64,000 nt of DNA from Aerophototrophica crusticola (GCA_001939945.1 MOEB01000018.1:1-64000), one strand, 5' to 3'; counted from the stretch's first letter, positions 16,470-25,949 are shown. Notes: generated by a model from the sequence alone, not told the origin. A program made the numbers and translations.

Positions 16470-17465
16470 ATGACGTCATCAACAGACCCTAAGGCAACGG
16501 GGGAACAGACTTCCCCCGAGGGCACCGCCGACGCGAGCCCCAGCACCCATTTCATCTTTACCAGCAAGGTCTTCCAACTGCCCGGCGGCCATTTCAGCAT
16601 CGCCCAGGATAGCGGCGATGCCGTGTTCAACGTCAACCTGGGTGACGTCTGGGGCAAGATCCCTTTCCGGACACTTCGCGAATCCTTCGACATCGACGAC
16701 AAGAGCCAGGACGGCCGCCTGCTGTCCATCGTCGAGAAGGGCTTGAAATATGTGAAGGAGATCCGGCCCGGCGACAGCATCCCGCGGGAGCTGCTGGACG
16801 GCAGCGCGTCCTGGCGGGTGGAGGACCGGCACCTGCAGATCGCCCGCGGGCGCATCTCGCTCCAGCTCGTCTCCTGGATCACCGGCAAGGACGAGGCGGT
16901 GCCCGACCGCTTCAAGCTGGAACAGCTGGTGGACGACCCGAACATCAAGTCCAAGGCGCAAGAGGCCTTCTCCCGCCTCGCCAAGCAGTTCGGCCTGCCG
17001 GAGGAACGCAAGCAGGAGGTGGTGGACAAGGTGGAGAACCTGGCCCGCGAGCTGTCCTACATCGAGGCGCTGCGGGACCGCTTCCAGCTGATCCAGAAGA
17101 TGATGGGCAAGCTGGTCCAGGCCAAGCGCGCCTTCAAGGGCGACAACCAGGTGCAGAGCGACGTCGCCCGCATGCAGGCCCTGGCCAAGCCGCCCGTCGC
17201 CAACTTCGAGGACATCTTCAACCAGGTGGATGGCCAGACCGCGGAGGTCATGGCCATGCTGCGCACCTATGACGCCCAGGTGTCCTTCATCCGCCGCATG
17301 CGGGACGAGCTGCACACCAACCTGATGATCTGGGACGAGCTGATCACCGCCTGGGACAGCCAGGACGTGGACAAGGACAGCGAGACAGAGGCGCTGCTGA
17401 AGAAGACCTACCAGTTCCTGGCCAAGCACTTCCTGATCAGCAAGGTCTGGCAGCGGGGCGGGTGA
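16470..17465 (+). CDS. Conserved-looking protein of unknown function
   Basis: I do not recognise this 331-residue protein. It has a Ser/Thr/Glu-rich N-terminus (1-28), then a mixed alpha/beta segment (about 29-125) with 'FQLPGGHFSIAQDSGDAVF'. A long, highly charged helical region (about 150-320) has heptad character, for example 'RKQEVVDKVENLARELSYIEAL'. No signal peptide or membrane segment is seen. Codon use matches the neighbours and a TATACT -10-like box lies at 16427-16432. The low-alanine, balanced composition argues that it is a real gene. A cytoplasmic structural or signalling role is possible. Confidence 0.75.
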   Translation: MTSSTDPKATGEQTSPEGTADASPSTHFIFTSKVFQLPGGHFSIAQDSGDAVFNVNLGDVWGKIPFRTLRESFDIDDKSQDGRLLSIVEKGLKYVKEIRPGDSIPRELLDGSASWRVEDRHLQIARGRISLQLVSWITGKDEAVPDRFKLEQLVDDPNIKSKAQEAFSRLAKQFGLPEERKQEVVDKVENLARELSYIEALRDRFQLIQKMMGKLVQAKRAFKGDNQVQSDVARMQALAKPPVANFEDIFNQVDGQTAEVMAMLRTYDAQVSFIRRMRDELHTNLMIWDELITAWDSQDVDKDSETEALLKKTYQFLAKHFLISKVWQRGG

Positions 17466-17881
17466 GCATTTTTGCCGTGGGTGGCACCGGTCGGCACGGG
17501 CCGGACCCGGTCGCCGTTCCCGCAAGCCGTTGATTCCACATTGCCCCCATTCCGAGGGGATGCCGATCGGCCCGCCGCCGGGTCGCGCCCGGTTTCTGGT
17601 TGCCCATATTTTCCAAATCTAATAGGTAAAACTGATCTATTGACAATCCTCGTTGTGGAATACAGCCTCCGCCAACGCTTGTGAAATCCACAAGGGTGAT
17701 GGTGAACAGGGCTGGCGCCTTGACTCACCACCGGCATGGTCCCAGCGTGCGGAGGGAAATTCGTGGTGCCCAGGTCCAGGACGACAGCTTTGGACGCGAC
17801 AAGGCCCCGCATTTTTGGAAGCATGCGCGTGGCCCGGCCCGGCAGCCCTAGGCTTCGCCGCGCCTATCCCTGGCCGGGCGC
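17466..17881. other. 416-nt intergenic region upstream of cysTWA
   Basis: No gene is visible. It contains an AT-richer block (17601-17660) with a TTGACA (17640-17645) followed 15 nt later by TACAGC, a weak promoter candidate for the sulfate transporter operon. I compared it mentally with the SAM-II riboswitch but found no convincing match. The long distance leaves room for a leader or regulator sites. Confidence 0.4.
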
Positions 17882-18772
17882 TTGAGCGGGGGGTGGCTGG
17901 TGGCCGGATTTCGTCTGCATGGCGCCGCGGCGTCCTTGGCGGTGCCCTTCCGGGCCGAACGGTCGGTGATCCCCGGCTTCGGCCTGACCTTGGGAATCAC
18001 CGTCACCTACCTGACGCTGATCGTGCTGCTGCCCCTGGCGGCGCTGGTCATGCGCCCCTATGAGCTGGGTTTCTCCGGCTTCGTGGCGGAGGTGACGGAG
18101 CCGCGGGTCCTGGCGGCCCTGAAGCTCAGCTTCGGCATGGCCTTCCTGGGCGCCTGCATCAACGCCCTGTTCGGGCTGGCCGTGGCCTGGATGCTGGTGC
18201 GCTATGATTTCTGGGGCAAGAAGGTGGTGGACGCCATCGTCGATTTGCCCTTCGCCCTGCCCACGGCGGTGGCGGGCATCGCCCTGACGGCGCTCTATGC
18301 CCCCAACGGCTGGATCGGCCAGTGGCTGGAGCCGCTGGGCATCAAGGTGGCCTTCACCCCCCTGGGCGTGCTGGTGGCCCTGACCTTCATCGGCCTGCCC
18401 TTCGTCGTCCGCACGGTGCAGCCGGTCATGGAAGACCTGGACAAGGAGCTGGAGGAGGCGGCGGCCAGCCTGGGCGCCACCCGGCTGGAGACCTTCGCCC
18501 GCGTCATCTTCCCCACCATCCTGCCGGCCCTGCTGACCGGCTTCGCCCTGGCCTTCGCCCGGGCGGTGGGGGAATACGGGTCCGTCATCTTCATCGCCGG
18601 CAACATGCCCATGGTCAGCGAGATCGCGCCCCTGTTGATCATCATCAAGCTGGAACAGTTCGACTATGCCGGGGCCGCCGCCATCGGCACCACCATGCTG
18701 GGGGCCAGCTTCGTACTGCTGCTGGTCATCAACCTGTTGCAGCGCTGGACCCGGCGTTGGGCCGGCATCTGA
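17882..18772 (+). CDS. cysT: Sulfate/thiosulfate ABC transporter permease CysT
   Basis: This 296-residue inner-membrane permease has six transmembrane helices. '[13 protein letters not shown]' follows the EAA loop segment '[22 protein letters not shown]', which contacts the ATPase. It pairs with CysW to import sulfate or thiosulfate. No in-frame ATG exists near the N-terminus: TTG at 17882 opens the frame, and GTG codons at 17900 and 17942 are alternatives. The conserved region starts at '[11 protein letters not shown]', so the true start may be 17942. CysW follows after 17 nt. Confidence 0.92.
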   Translation: MSGGWLVAGFRLHGAAASLAVPFRAERSVIPGFGLTLGITVTYLTLIVLLPLAALVMRPYELGFSGFVAEVTEPRVLAALKLSFGMAFLGACINALFGLAVAWMLVRYDFWGKKVVDAIVDLPFALPTAVAGIALTALYAPNGWIGQWLEPLGIKVAFTPLGVLVALTFIGLPFVVRTVQPVMEDLDKELEEAAASLGATRLETFARVIFPTILPALLTGFALAFARAVGEYGSVIFIAGNMPMVSEIAPLLIIIKLEQFDYAGAAAIGTTMLGASFVLLLVINLLQRWTRRWAGI

Positions 18773-18789
18773 GGGGGGAACCGACCGCC

Positions 18790-19701
18790 ATGGCCGCAGA
18801 GACCCTCTCCACCACGACCGACCGGCGCAAGGCCCCGGTGCTGGACGTCACCCCGCCGCGCCCCCGCGGCGCGCTGGAGGACCCGGTCTGGGTCAAGGCG
18901 CTGGTCATGGCGGCGGGGCTGGGGTTCCTGGCCCTGTTCATCCTGCTGCCCCTGTTGGCCGTGTTCGCGGAGGCGCTGCGCCGCGGCGTCGGCGCCTATT
19001 GGGAGGCGCTGGTGGAGCCGGACGCCTGGTCGGCCATCGTGCTGACCCTGACCGTGGCCGCCATCGCCGTGCCGGCCAACCTGGTGTTCGGCGTCTGCGC
19101 CGCCTGGGCCATCGCCAAGCACCGCTTCCCCGGCAAGGCCCTGCTGCTGACCCTGATCGACCTGCCCTTCAGCGTCAGCCCCGTCATCTCCGGCCTGGTC
19201 TATGTGCTGCTGTTCGGGGCGCACGGGCTGCTGGGGCCGGTGCTGCGGGAATACGACATCCAGATCATCTTCGCCGTGCCCGGCCTGGTGCTGGCCACCG
19301 TGTTCATCACCTTCCCCTTCGTGGCGCGGGAGCTGATCCCCCTGATGCAGGCCCAAGGCAACGATGAGGAGGAGGCGGCCATAACCCTGGGTGCCTCAGG
19401 CTGGCAGACCTTCAGCCGGGTGACCCTGCCCAACATCAAATGGGGCCTGCTGTACGGCGTGCTGCTGTGCAACGCCCGGGCGATGGGGGAGTTCGGGGCC
19501 GTGTCCGTCGTCTCCGGCCACATCAGGGGGGAGACGAACACCATGCCCCTGCATGTTGAGATCCTGTACAACGAGTACAACTTCGTCGCGGCCTTCGCCG
19601 TGGCGTCGCTGCTCGCCCTGCTCGCCATCGTGACGCTGGTGGCCAAGTCGCTGCTGGAGCTGCGCTACGGCGCGGAGCTGGCGGCCACCCGCCGCCATTG
19701 A
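18790..19701 (+). CDS. cysW: Sulfate/thiosulfate ABC transporter permease CysW
   Basis: The 303-residue partner permease of CysT has a polar N-terminal tail (1-35) and then six transmembrane helices. The EAA loop is '[21 protein letters not shown]' followed by '[20 protein letters not shown]', the CysW hallmark. The ATG at 18790 lies 17 nt after cysT. Gene order cysT-cysW-cysA is the standard one, with a 16-nt gap before cysA. No sulfate-binding protein gene is next to it. Confidence 0.94.
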   Translation: MAAETLSTTTDRRKAPVLDVTPPRPRGALEDPVWVKALVMAAGLGFLALFILLPLLAVFAEALRRGVGAYWEALVEPDAWSAIVLTLTVAAIAVPANLVFGVCAAWAIAKHRFPGKALLLTLIDLPFSVSPVISGLVYVLLFGAHGLLGPVLREYDIQIIFAVPGLVLATVFITFPFVARELIPLMQAQGNDEEEAAITLGASGWQTFSRVTLPNIKWGLLYGVLLCNARAMGEFGAVSVVSGHIRGETNTMPLHVEILYNEYNFVAAFAVASLLALLAIVTLVAKSLLELRYGAELAATRRH

Positions 19702-19717
19702 GGACCGGAGACCGGCC

Positions 19718-20770
19718 ATGAGCATCCAACTCACCGGAATCACCAAGCGCTTCGGGGCCTTCACGGCGGTGGACGCCGTGGACCTGTCCATCGAGACGGG
19801 GGAGCTGATGGCCCTGCTGGGCCCCTCAGGCTCGGGCAAGACCACCCTGCTGCGCATGATCGGCGGGCTGGAGTTCGCCGACGGCGGCAGCCTGGCCATC
19901 GACGGGGTGGACGCCACGGTGGAGGAGCCGCACGCCCGCGGCGTGGGCTTCGTCTTCCAGCACTACGCCCTGTTCCGGCACATGACCGTGTTCGAGAACG
20001 TGGCCTTCGGCCTGCGGGTGGGCAAGCGCAAGCCCAAGCTGCCGGAGCAGGTCATCGCCGACCGGGTGCACCATCTGTTGGAGCTGGTCCAGCTCCGCCC
20101 CCTGGCGCAGCGCTACCCCAACCAGCTTTCCGGCGGGCAGCGGCAGCGGGTGGCCCTGGCACGGGCGCTGGCCACGGAACCGCGGGTGCTGCTGCTGGAC
20201 GAGCCGTTCGGCGCCCTGGACGCCAAGGTGCGCAAGGAGCTGCGGCGCTGGCTGCGCGACATCCACAAGGGCATGGGCGTGACCACGGTCTTCGTCACCC
20301 ACGACCAGGAAGAGGCGCTGGAGCTGGCCGACCGGGTCTGCATCCTGCACCAGGGCCGGATCGAGCAGGTGGGCACCCCGGCAGAGGTCTATGACATGCC
20401 GGCCAGCGCCTTCGTCTGCGACTTCCTCGGCGGCGGGGCCAAGCTGCCCTGCACCGTGCTGAACGGGTTCGCCGACATCGCCGGGTTGAGGGTGCCCATC
20501 TCCAACCGGCCGCCGGCCCCGGGGCCGGGCATCGCCTATGTCCGCCCCCACGACATCGAGCTGCTGCCGGGCTCGGAAGCCGACGCGGCCGCCGCCCGGG
20601 TCACTGCGGTCCAGCCCGTGGGGCCGGAGCTGCGCCTGGACCTGGACATGGGCGGGCAGGTGGTGGAGGCGGTGCTGGACCGCCGCACCCACGGCCATGT
20701 GGACCTGTCCCCCGGCACGGCGGTGGGGGTGCGGCTGAAGCGGGCCAACGTCTACGGCCTGGGGGCCTGA
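19718..20770 (+). CDS. cysA: Sulfate/thiosulfate ABC transporter ATPase CysA
   Basis: This is a 350-residue ABC ATPase: Walker A 'GPSGSGKTT' (35-43), signature '[15 protein letters not shown]', Walker B '[12 protein letters not shown]', H-loop 'VTHDQEEAL'. A C-terminal TOBE-type regulatory domain spans about 235-350. It powers sulfate/thiosulfate import through CysT/CysW. The substrate assignment follows from the operon and from CysA-like features such as '[16 protein letters not shown]'-type spacing after the D-loop (here '[18 protein letters not shown]'). It is the last gene of the operon, and 206 nt of non-coding DNA follow. Confidence 0.93.
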   Translation: MSIQLTGITKRFGAFTAVDAVDLSIETGELMALLGPSGSGKTTLLRMIGGLEFADGGSLAIDGVDATVEEPHARGVGFVFQHYALFRHMTVFENVAFGLRVGKRKPKLPEQVIADRVHHLLELVQLRPLAQRYPNQLSGGQRQRVALARALATEPRVLLLDEPFGALDAKVRKELRRWLRDIHKGMGVTTVFVTHDQEEALELADRVCILHQGRIEQVGTPAEVYDMPASAFVCDFLGGGAKLPCTVLNGFADIAGLRVPISNRPPAPGPGIAYVRPHDIELLPGSEADAAAARVTAVQPVGPELRLDLDMGGQVVEAVLDRRTHGHVDLSPGTAVGVRLKRANVYGLGA

Positions 20771-20976
20771 GGGACCCACACCCAAGGCGCGATACGATGT
20801 CCACGGACCACACGGCCCGCGATTCATGCCTTGCCCCCTGGGGGGCGTTCCCCTAAGGTCTACCCCAAAATTGCCACAGGCAATCGCGCGGGAACGGAAC
20901 ACACCAGGGCGCCAGCACCGGCCCGGCCGGTCGCAGGACAGATGGCGCCTTGTGTCCGGGCCCCCGGCCGACGGTG

Positions 20977-22428
20977 ATGACGGGGGGACCCTTGTTCGAC
21001 GCCTTCACCCGCAGCGAGCGTGTCATCATCGTGGAGGATGACCGCGTCCGGTCCGTGGTCATCGGTCCCCGCCAGCGCCTGCGCCCCGCTTTGTACATCG
21101 CCGCCGCCCTGTGCGGCCTGGTCTTCTGCCTGGCCGGCTGGCTCGGCACCGCCCTGTCCCTGTCCGACGCCCGCCGCACCATCGGCTTCCTGGAGGGTGG
21201 GGCGGAGTCCCTGGCTGCCCAGTTGGCGGAAGCCCGCGGCCAGCTCGCCGGCATGGCGGGGGAGATGGAGGACGCCAAGACCGCCCTCGCCGCCGCCCTG
21301 GCGGAGGAACGGGCCGTGCGGGAGCGGGTGGTCGAGGCCCTGGCGACCCTGGAGGCGGGGGAGGAAAAGGCGGCCGGCAAGGACGGCGCCCGGGCCTTAC
21401 GCCTTGCCCTGGCCGACGCGCGGGAGACGCTGTCGCCGCTCCGGCTCGGCCCGGCGGAGGGCGGCAGCCACCTGCAGGCGGCGGAACGCTCGCTGGAGGC
21501 GGTGGGGCAGGCGGCCCAGGCCTTTGCCGCCCGCCGGGCCCAGGCTGCCCTGGCCGCGGCCGGCATGGCAGCCGACCAGCCGCTGGACACCGCGCAGGCC
21601 CCTGACGAACAGGCCCCCGCCCTCGCCCGCGCCCTGGCGGAAGCGCGGGGGGAGGCGGCCCGGCTGCGGGCGGAGATGGCCGCCGCGCAAGGGGAGCGGG
21701 ACCAGATGGCCGCCCAGGTGGTGGCCGCCGACCAGCGCATCGCCAAGGCGGCGGAGGGGCAGGTGGCCCTGCTGTCCCGCCTGACCGAACATGCCGACCT
21801 GCGTATTGGCGCGGTGGAGGGGGCGCTGCGCGACACGGGCATCAACATCGACTCGGTGCTGCGGGAGCTGGAGCGTGAGCGCTTCGGCATGGGCGGCCCC
21901 CTGGTCACCTTGCCGGAAATGCCGCCCAGCCTGTTGCCGCCCCAGGCCACGGCCGCCCTGGCCGCGCTGGAGACGCGGCTCGCCCGGCAGGAACGGCTGA
22001 AGGCCCTGACCACCCTGCTGCCCCTGTCCACCCCGGTGGACGATTTCTACGTCACCAGCGGCTTCGGCAACCGGCGCGACCCCTTCACCCGCGCCTGGGC
22101 CATGCACACCGGCATCGACCTGGTGGCGCCCGTCGGCACCCCGGTCAGCGTCACCGCCGCCGGCAAGGTGCTGGAGGTGGGCTGGGAGGACGGCTACGGC
22201 CGGCAGGTCCTGGTGGACCACGGCTTCGGCATCCGCACCCGCTACGGCCACCTGGAAAAGGCGATGGTGCGGGAAGGGGATGCGGTTGCCCTGGGCCAGC
22301 AGATCGGCACCCTGGGGAACAGCGGCCGCAGCTCCGGCCCGCACGTGCATTACGAGGTCATCGTGGACGGCCGGCCGGTCGATCCGCTGCGCTTCATGGA
22401 GAAGGGCCGCTATGTTTGCCAGGGTTAA
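20977..22428 (+). CDS. M23-family peptidoglycan endopeptidase with TM and coiled coil
   Basis: This is a 483-residue protein. A short cytoplasmic N-terminus (1-32) precedes one transmembrane helix (about 33-55). A long Ala/Glu/Arg-rich coiled coil follows (about 60-330), then a C-terminal LytM/M23 domain (about 360-480). Zinc ligands are visible in 'HTGIDLVAP' (His and Asp) and 'GPHVHYEV', with 'YGHLEKAMVREGDAV' between them. It should cut peptide cross-links in the periplasm. The bactofilin gene overlaps its 3' end by 17 nt, a pairing known from morphogenesis systems. An in-frame GTG at 20974 adjoins the ATG at 20977. Confidence 0.85.
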   Translation: MTGGPLFDAFTRSERVIIVEDDRVRSVVIGPRQRLRPALYIAAALCGLVFCLAGWLGTALSLSDARRTIGFLEGGAESLAAQLAEARGQLAGMAGEMEDAKTALAAALAEERAVRERVVEALATLEAGEEKAAGKDGARALRLALADARETLSPLRLGPAEGGSHLQAAERSLEAVGQAAQAFAARRAQAALAAAGMAADQPLDTAQAPDEQAPALARALAEARGEAARLRAEMAAAQGERDQMAAQVVAADQRIAKAAEGQVALLSRLTEHADLRIGAVEGALRDTGINIDSVLRELERERFGMGGPLVTLPEMPPSLLPPQATAALAALETRLARQERLKALTTLLPLSTPVDDFYVTSGFGNRRDPFTRAWAMHTGIDLVAPVGTPVSVTAAGKVLEVGWEDGYGRQVLVDHGFGIRTRYGHLEKAMVREGDAVALGQQIGTLGNSGRSSGPHVHYEVIVDGRPVDPLRFMEKGRYVCQG

Positions 22429-23029
22429 GGACCGGCTGGAGACCATCTCCTCCGCTGCCGCCGCTGCCACCGCCATCCCCCGCCCCGCCGCGGGCCCCGG
22501 AGACAAGCCCATGCCCTCCATCATCGGTCCCGACATGGCCGTCACCGGCAACCTGGACACCCCCGGGGAGGTGCATGTGGAAGGCCGGATCGACGGCGAC
22601 GTGCGCTGCGCCAAGCTGAACATCGGCCCCGGCGGGCTGGTGCGCGGCCGCATCCAGGCGGTGGCCGTGCGGGTCCACGGCAAGGTGGAAGGGGCCATCG
22701 ACGCGGACGAGGTCTATCTGCTGGGCGGTTCCGCCGTGGCGGGCGACATCTACCAGGCCAGCCTGGAGATCGCCCCGGGTAGCCAGTTCGAGGGCGCGGT
22801 GCGCCGCCGCAAGGCGGGGGAGCCGCTGCCCCTGGCCGCCCTGCCCAACCCCAACGCCCCGCCGCCCCAGCCGGTCCCCACCGTGGTGGGGGTGGAAACC
22901 ATCACCGAGCCCAAGCCCGCCGACGTGGCAGAGGCGGAGGTGGAGGAGGTGGCCGTGGAGGACGTGACCGAGCCGGCGGAGAAGCCTGGGCCCGCGAAGG
23001 GAAACGGCAAGCTGAAGGCCGCCGAGTAA
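22412..23029 (+). CDS. Bactofilin-family cytoskeletal protein
   Basis: The 205-residue protein has the bactofilin beta-helix core (about 38-135): 'GPDMAVTGNLDTPGEVHVEG', 'IDGDVRCAKLNIGPGGLVRG' and 'VAGDIYQASLEIAPGSQFEG'. Flexible ends flank it, a Pro/Ala-rich N-terminus and an acidic Val/Glu-rich tail. Bactofilins polymerise without nucleotide and often recruit M23 peptidases to shape the cell. Overlap with the upstream M23 gene supports a shared function. The ATG at 22412 is the natural start inside the M23 reading frame. Confidence 0.9.
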   Translation: MFARVKDRLETISSAAAAATAIPRPAAGPGDKPMPSIIGPDMAVTGNLDTPGEVHVEGRIDGDVRCAKLNIGPGGLVRGRIQAVAVRVHGKVEGAIDADEVYLLGGSAVAGDIYQASLEIAPGSQFEGAVRRRKAGEPLPLAALPNPNAPPPQPVPTVVGVETITEPKPADVAEAEVEEVAVEDVTEPAEKPGPAKGNGKLKAAE

Positions 23030-23098
23030 TCCCGCAAGAACCGGGTGGGGCGGGGCTTCCGTCTTGGGCATGGTCAGGGCCTGACAACGGAGGCTACC

Positions 23099-24025
23099 AT
23101 GCTTGCCCACGACATGATGCGCCCGGCCATGACCATCGCCCCCGACCTGCCGCCCGAGGCTGAGCTTCCCGACGACGATCCCCTGGCCGCCCGCAAGGTG
23201 GGCGCGGCCATCGAGCGGCTGGCGCGGGATTGGCAGCAGCAGCCCCGGCTGGAGGATCTGGCCGCGGAGGCGGGGATGAGCCCCTGGCACTTCCAGCGGG
23301 TGTTCAAGCGCTGGGCCGGCATCAGTCCCAAGCGCTTCGCCCAGTTCGTCACCCTCGGCCATGCCCGTCGCATGCTGCGGGAGGAGGGGTCGGACCTGCT
23401 GGGCACCTCCCTCGACCTGGGCCTGTCCGGCCCGTCCCGCCTGCACGACCTGTTCGTGGTGGCAGAGGCGGCGACACCGGGGGAATACAAGGCCGCCGGG
23501 CAGGGCATGGAAATCCGCTGGGGCGTGCACCAGACCGGCATCGGCCGTGCGTTGCTGGCCGCCACGCCCCGCGGCGTCTGCTGGCTGAGCTTCCTGGCGG
23601 AGGAAGGCGACACCCCCGCCCGCCACCTGGCCGAACTGGCCCTGGACTGGCCCAGGGCCACGCTGGTGGAGGACCCCGGTGCCACCGCCAAGGCGGCGGC
23701 CCAGGCCTTCAGCCCCTTGGCGCAGCCCGCCGACGGGCCGGTGACCCTGCACCTGAAGGGCACGAACTTCCAGATGAAGGTGTGGCAGGCCCTGCTGACC
23801 ATCCCCTTCGGCACGGTCACCACCTATGCCGGCATCGCCCAGCGGATCGGCCACCCCACCAGCGCCCGGGCCGTGGGCAACGCCGTCGGCGCCAACCCCA
23901 TCAGCTTCCTGGTGCCCTGCCACCGGGTGATCCGGGGCACGGGCGTGTTGGACAACTATCGCTGGGGGCCGGCCCGCAAGCGCGTGCTGCTGGCCTGGGA
24001 AGCGGCGAAGCTGGCGGCGGAGTGA
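23099..24025 (+). CDS. AraC-type HTH fused to O6-alkylguanine-DNA alkyltransferase
   Basis: This 308-residue fusion has an AraC helix-turn-helix (about 30-115, 'QPRLEDLAAEAGMSPWHFQRV'), an Ogt-type N-terminal domain (about 140-215) and a catalytic alkyltransferase domain. That last domain carries the acceptor motif 'PCHRVI' (Cys at about 274) and 'GNAVGANPISFLV'. It resembles E. coli Ada without the N-terminal zinc/phosphotriester domain, so it can repair O6-methylguanine but lacks the usual methyl-sensing Cys. Whether it still activates genes is unclear. GGAGG at 23089-23093 supports the ATG at 23099. Confidence 0.88.
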   Translation: MLAHDMMRPAMTIAPDLPPEAELPDDDPLAARKVGAAIERLARDWQQQPRLEDLAAEAGMSPWHFQRVFKRWAGISPKRFAQFVTLGHARRMLREEGSDLLGTSLDLGLSGPSRLHDLFVVAEAATPGEYKAAGQGMEIRWGVHQTGIGRALLAATPRGVCWLSFLAEEGDTPARHLAELALDWPRATLVEDPGATAKAAAQAFSPLAQPADGPVTLHLKGTNFQMKVWQALLTIPFGTVTTYAGIAQRIGHPTSARAVGNAVGANPISFLVPCHRVIRGTGVLDNYRWGPARKRVLLAWEAAKLAAE

Positions 24026-24036
24026 GCTTGCCGCCG

Positions 24037-24232
24037 GCGTCGGTGCAGGGAACACGGACGGCACGGATGCCGGCTGTGCCGGCAACACGGACAGGCACGG
24101 ACAAGGTCAAGCCAGGCGGGGCTCTGTGCCCGTCAGATGTCCTGCGCCTTCGGCGCGATAGCTGAGTCACCGAAGCAGGCAAACTCTCGTAATTGGGAAA
24201 GTCCGTGTCGTCCGTATTGACGGCACCGACGC
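24037..24232. repeat. Large imperfect palindrome, CACGGA type (copy C)
   Basis: Arms at 24037-24067 and 24202-24232 are inverted copies about 31 bp long with roughly five mismatches, built of words such as GTCGGTGC, ACGGAC and CACGGA. Inside are the perfect hairpins TGCCGGC-TGT-GCCGGCA (24068-24084) and GCGCC-TTCG-GGCGC-like (24143-24157). It separates two convergent genes. Its arm vocabulary resembles the larger elements at 33.5 and 43.5 kb. Confidence 0.7.
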
Positions 24233-24242
24233 ACGGAAGAAC

Positions 24243-25163
24243 TCACACCTTCGCCGGCTCCCCCACCGGGACCGCGGCCGTAACGGGGGCGTCCTCGACG
24301 CCGAAGCGGAACCGCTCCCCCTTGGCGGGGATGTACAGGGTGCCGAACATCCAGTCCCACAGGGAAAAGACGGTGGCGAAGTTCTTGTCGTAATGCTCCA
24401 CCGCGACGGAATGGTGGGCCTGGTGCATGTGCGGGCTGACGAAGACATAGGACAGCCAGCGCGGGAAGGGCAGGGGCACGTGGCTGTGCCGCAGGTGGCT
24501 GAAGGCCACGTTCCACACCAAGGTGAAGACGTTCACCCCCAGCACCGTGTAGGGCGACGCCTTCAGCCCCAGGGTGCCCACCATCAGGCCCAGGGCGATG
24601 CCCTGGGCGAAGACGTTGGCGGTCATGTGCACCACCTGCTCCTGCGGCCAGAAGCGGAACCCGGTCAAGGGGGTCAGCACCGTAGGCCGGTGGTGCAGGG
24701 CATGGGCCCGCCACAGGATGGGGTAGCGGTGGAACAGCCGGTGGGTCCAGTACAGGGCGAAGTCGCCGAAGGTGAAGGCCAGCACCGCGGACAGCAGCAA
24801 GACCCAGGTCCCGGGGGCCGGCGCGTCCTGTGGCGGCATGCCCATGGCATAGACACCCACCATGGTGCCGCCCAGGCTGACCAGGTACATCAGCGGCCCC
24901 AGCAGGAACGGCAGGCTGGACCCGGCCAGCCAGCAGGCCAAGTCAACCGGCAATTCCTTCAGATAGGCCCGGTCGCGGGGGAACAGGTAGCCCAGCAGAC
25001 CGCCAGACCGGTGCCCGGCGAACCAGGCCAGCACGGCCCCGGCCAGCAGGGCCGACAACAGGCTGGGCCACCAGAAGGGCGACGCGGCGCCGCTCAGCAA
25101 CAGCTTCAGCGATGCCAGCCACTGCCAGAACGCGCCGACCAGATCCACCTCGGGCCACTGCAT
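24243..25163 (-). CDS. Fatty acid hydroxylase / sterol desaturase family protein
   Basis: This 306-residue membrane protein has the di-iron histidine boxes of the fatty acid hydroxylase superfamily: 'THRLFHR', 'HALHHRP' and 'HMHQAHHS', plus hydrophobic segments before and between them. Members hydroxylate or desaturate lipids, including sterols, carotenoids and alkyl chains, using oxygen. The substrate here cannot be set. ATG at 25163 is preferred over an upstream in-frame codon at 25190. It is isolated between the palindrome at 24.0 kb and the DUF924 gene. Confidence 0.88.
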   Translation of the reverse strand: MQWPEVDLVGAFWQWLASLKLLLSGAASPFWWPSLLSALLAGAVLAWFAGHRSGGLLGYLFPRDRAYLKELPVDLACWLAGSSLPFLLGPLMYLVSLGGTMVGVYAMGMPPQDAPAPGTWVLLLSAVLAFTFGDFALYWTHRLFHRYPILWRAHALHHRPTVLTPLTGFRFWPQEQVVHMTANVFAQGIALGLMVGTLGLKASPYTVLGVNVFTLVWNVAFSHLRHSHVPLPFPRWLSYVFVSPHMHQAHHSVAVEHYDKNFATVFSLWDWMFGTLYIPAKGERFRFGVEDAPVTAAVPVGEPAKV

Positions 25164-25313
25164 GCCTTGTCCCCTTGATCTCCCCCACATCTTGGCAGAC
25201 CCGGCCGGGCCAGGAAAGCCGCGCCTGACGGCGACAACAATGGTCCCGGCCCCGGTTCCCGTCAGGGCGCGTTTGCGGAAGCCTTGGATACGGGTCCGGG
25301 CGTGCCGGGGGCC

Positions 25314-25871
25314 CTAGAAGCCGGAACCCGGCTGGGCCAGGAAGGCCTGCTCTTCCGCCGTCGTCTTCCGCCCCAGCACGGCATTGCGGTGGGGGAAGCG
25401 GCCGAACCGGCTGATGATGGCCAGGTGCAGGCAGGCATAGTCCAGATAGTCCGGCTTCGCCGTGCGGGCGGCGAACAGGCGCACCGAGCGGCGCTGGCTG
25501 TCCATGTCCTCCGCATGCTCGAACGGCAGGTAGACGAACAGCCGCTGGTCCTCCGCCATGCCCAGGTCGAAGCCCTTGTCCACTGCGTGCCGGGCCACGG
25601 CCAGGGCCTGGGCATCACTGGCGAAGGCACGGGGGCTGCCCCGGAACATGTTGCGCGGCGCCTGGTCCAGCAGGATGCACAGGGCAAGGCACCCCTCCGG
25701 CGCCTCCTGCCAGGCGGTGAAGGCGCCGGCGGCGGCTTGCGCGTGCAACTCGCCCAGGGCGGCTGTGGTCCGCTGGTCGAAGCCGGGGTCCGCGGCGAAC
25801 CAGTCCTTCGGCCCCGCCTCCTGGAACCAGAAGCGCAACACCCGGGTCAGGGCGGCATAGTTTCCGGACAT
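25314..25871 (-). CDS. DUF924 family protein
   Basis: The 185-residue soluble protein has the DUF924 landmarks: 'VLRFWFQEAGPKDWFAADPGFD' as N-terminal motif, 'LALCILLDQAPRNMFRG' in the middle, and 'YLPFEHAEDMDSQRRSVRLF' and 'RFGRFPHRNAVLGR' near the end. The family is widespread, all-helical and of unknown function. It lies upstream of the fatty acid hydroxylase on the same strand with a 150-nt gap, so they may or may not be co-transcribed. Confidence 0.9.
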   Translation of the reverse strand: MSGNYAALTRVLRFWFQEAGPKDWFAADPGFDQRTTAALGELHAQAAAGAFTAWQEAPEGCLALCILLDQAPRNMFRGSPRAFASDAQALAVARHAVDKGFDLGMAEDQRLFVYLPFEHAEDMDSQRRSVRLFAARTAKPDYLDYACLHLAIISRFGRFPHRNAVLGRKTTAEEQAFLAQPGSGF

Positions 25872-25949
25872 GGCGGGCCTCCGATCCTTGGGCGGTGGTC
25901 ATGGCGCTGGTCTGGATAACAGCCGCGCGGGGTGGGCGGCGTCAACCAC

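Noticed and set aside
17466-17881. SAM-II or other riboswitch before the sulfate operon
   Set aside because: The position is right for a sulfur-related leader, but I could not match the conserved SAM-II core or draw its pseudoknot.
24037-24232. Terminal inverted repeats of an insertion sequence remnant
   Set aside because: There is no transposase fragment or target-site duplication, and the arms close on each other within 200 bp.
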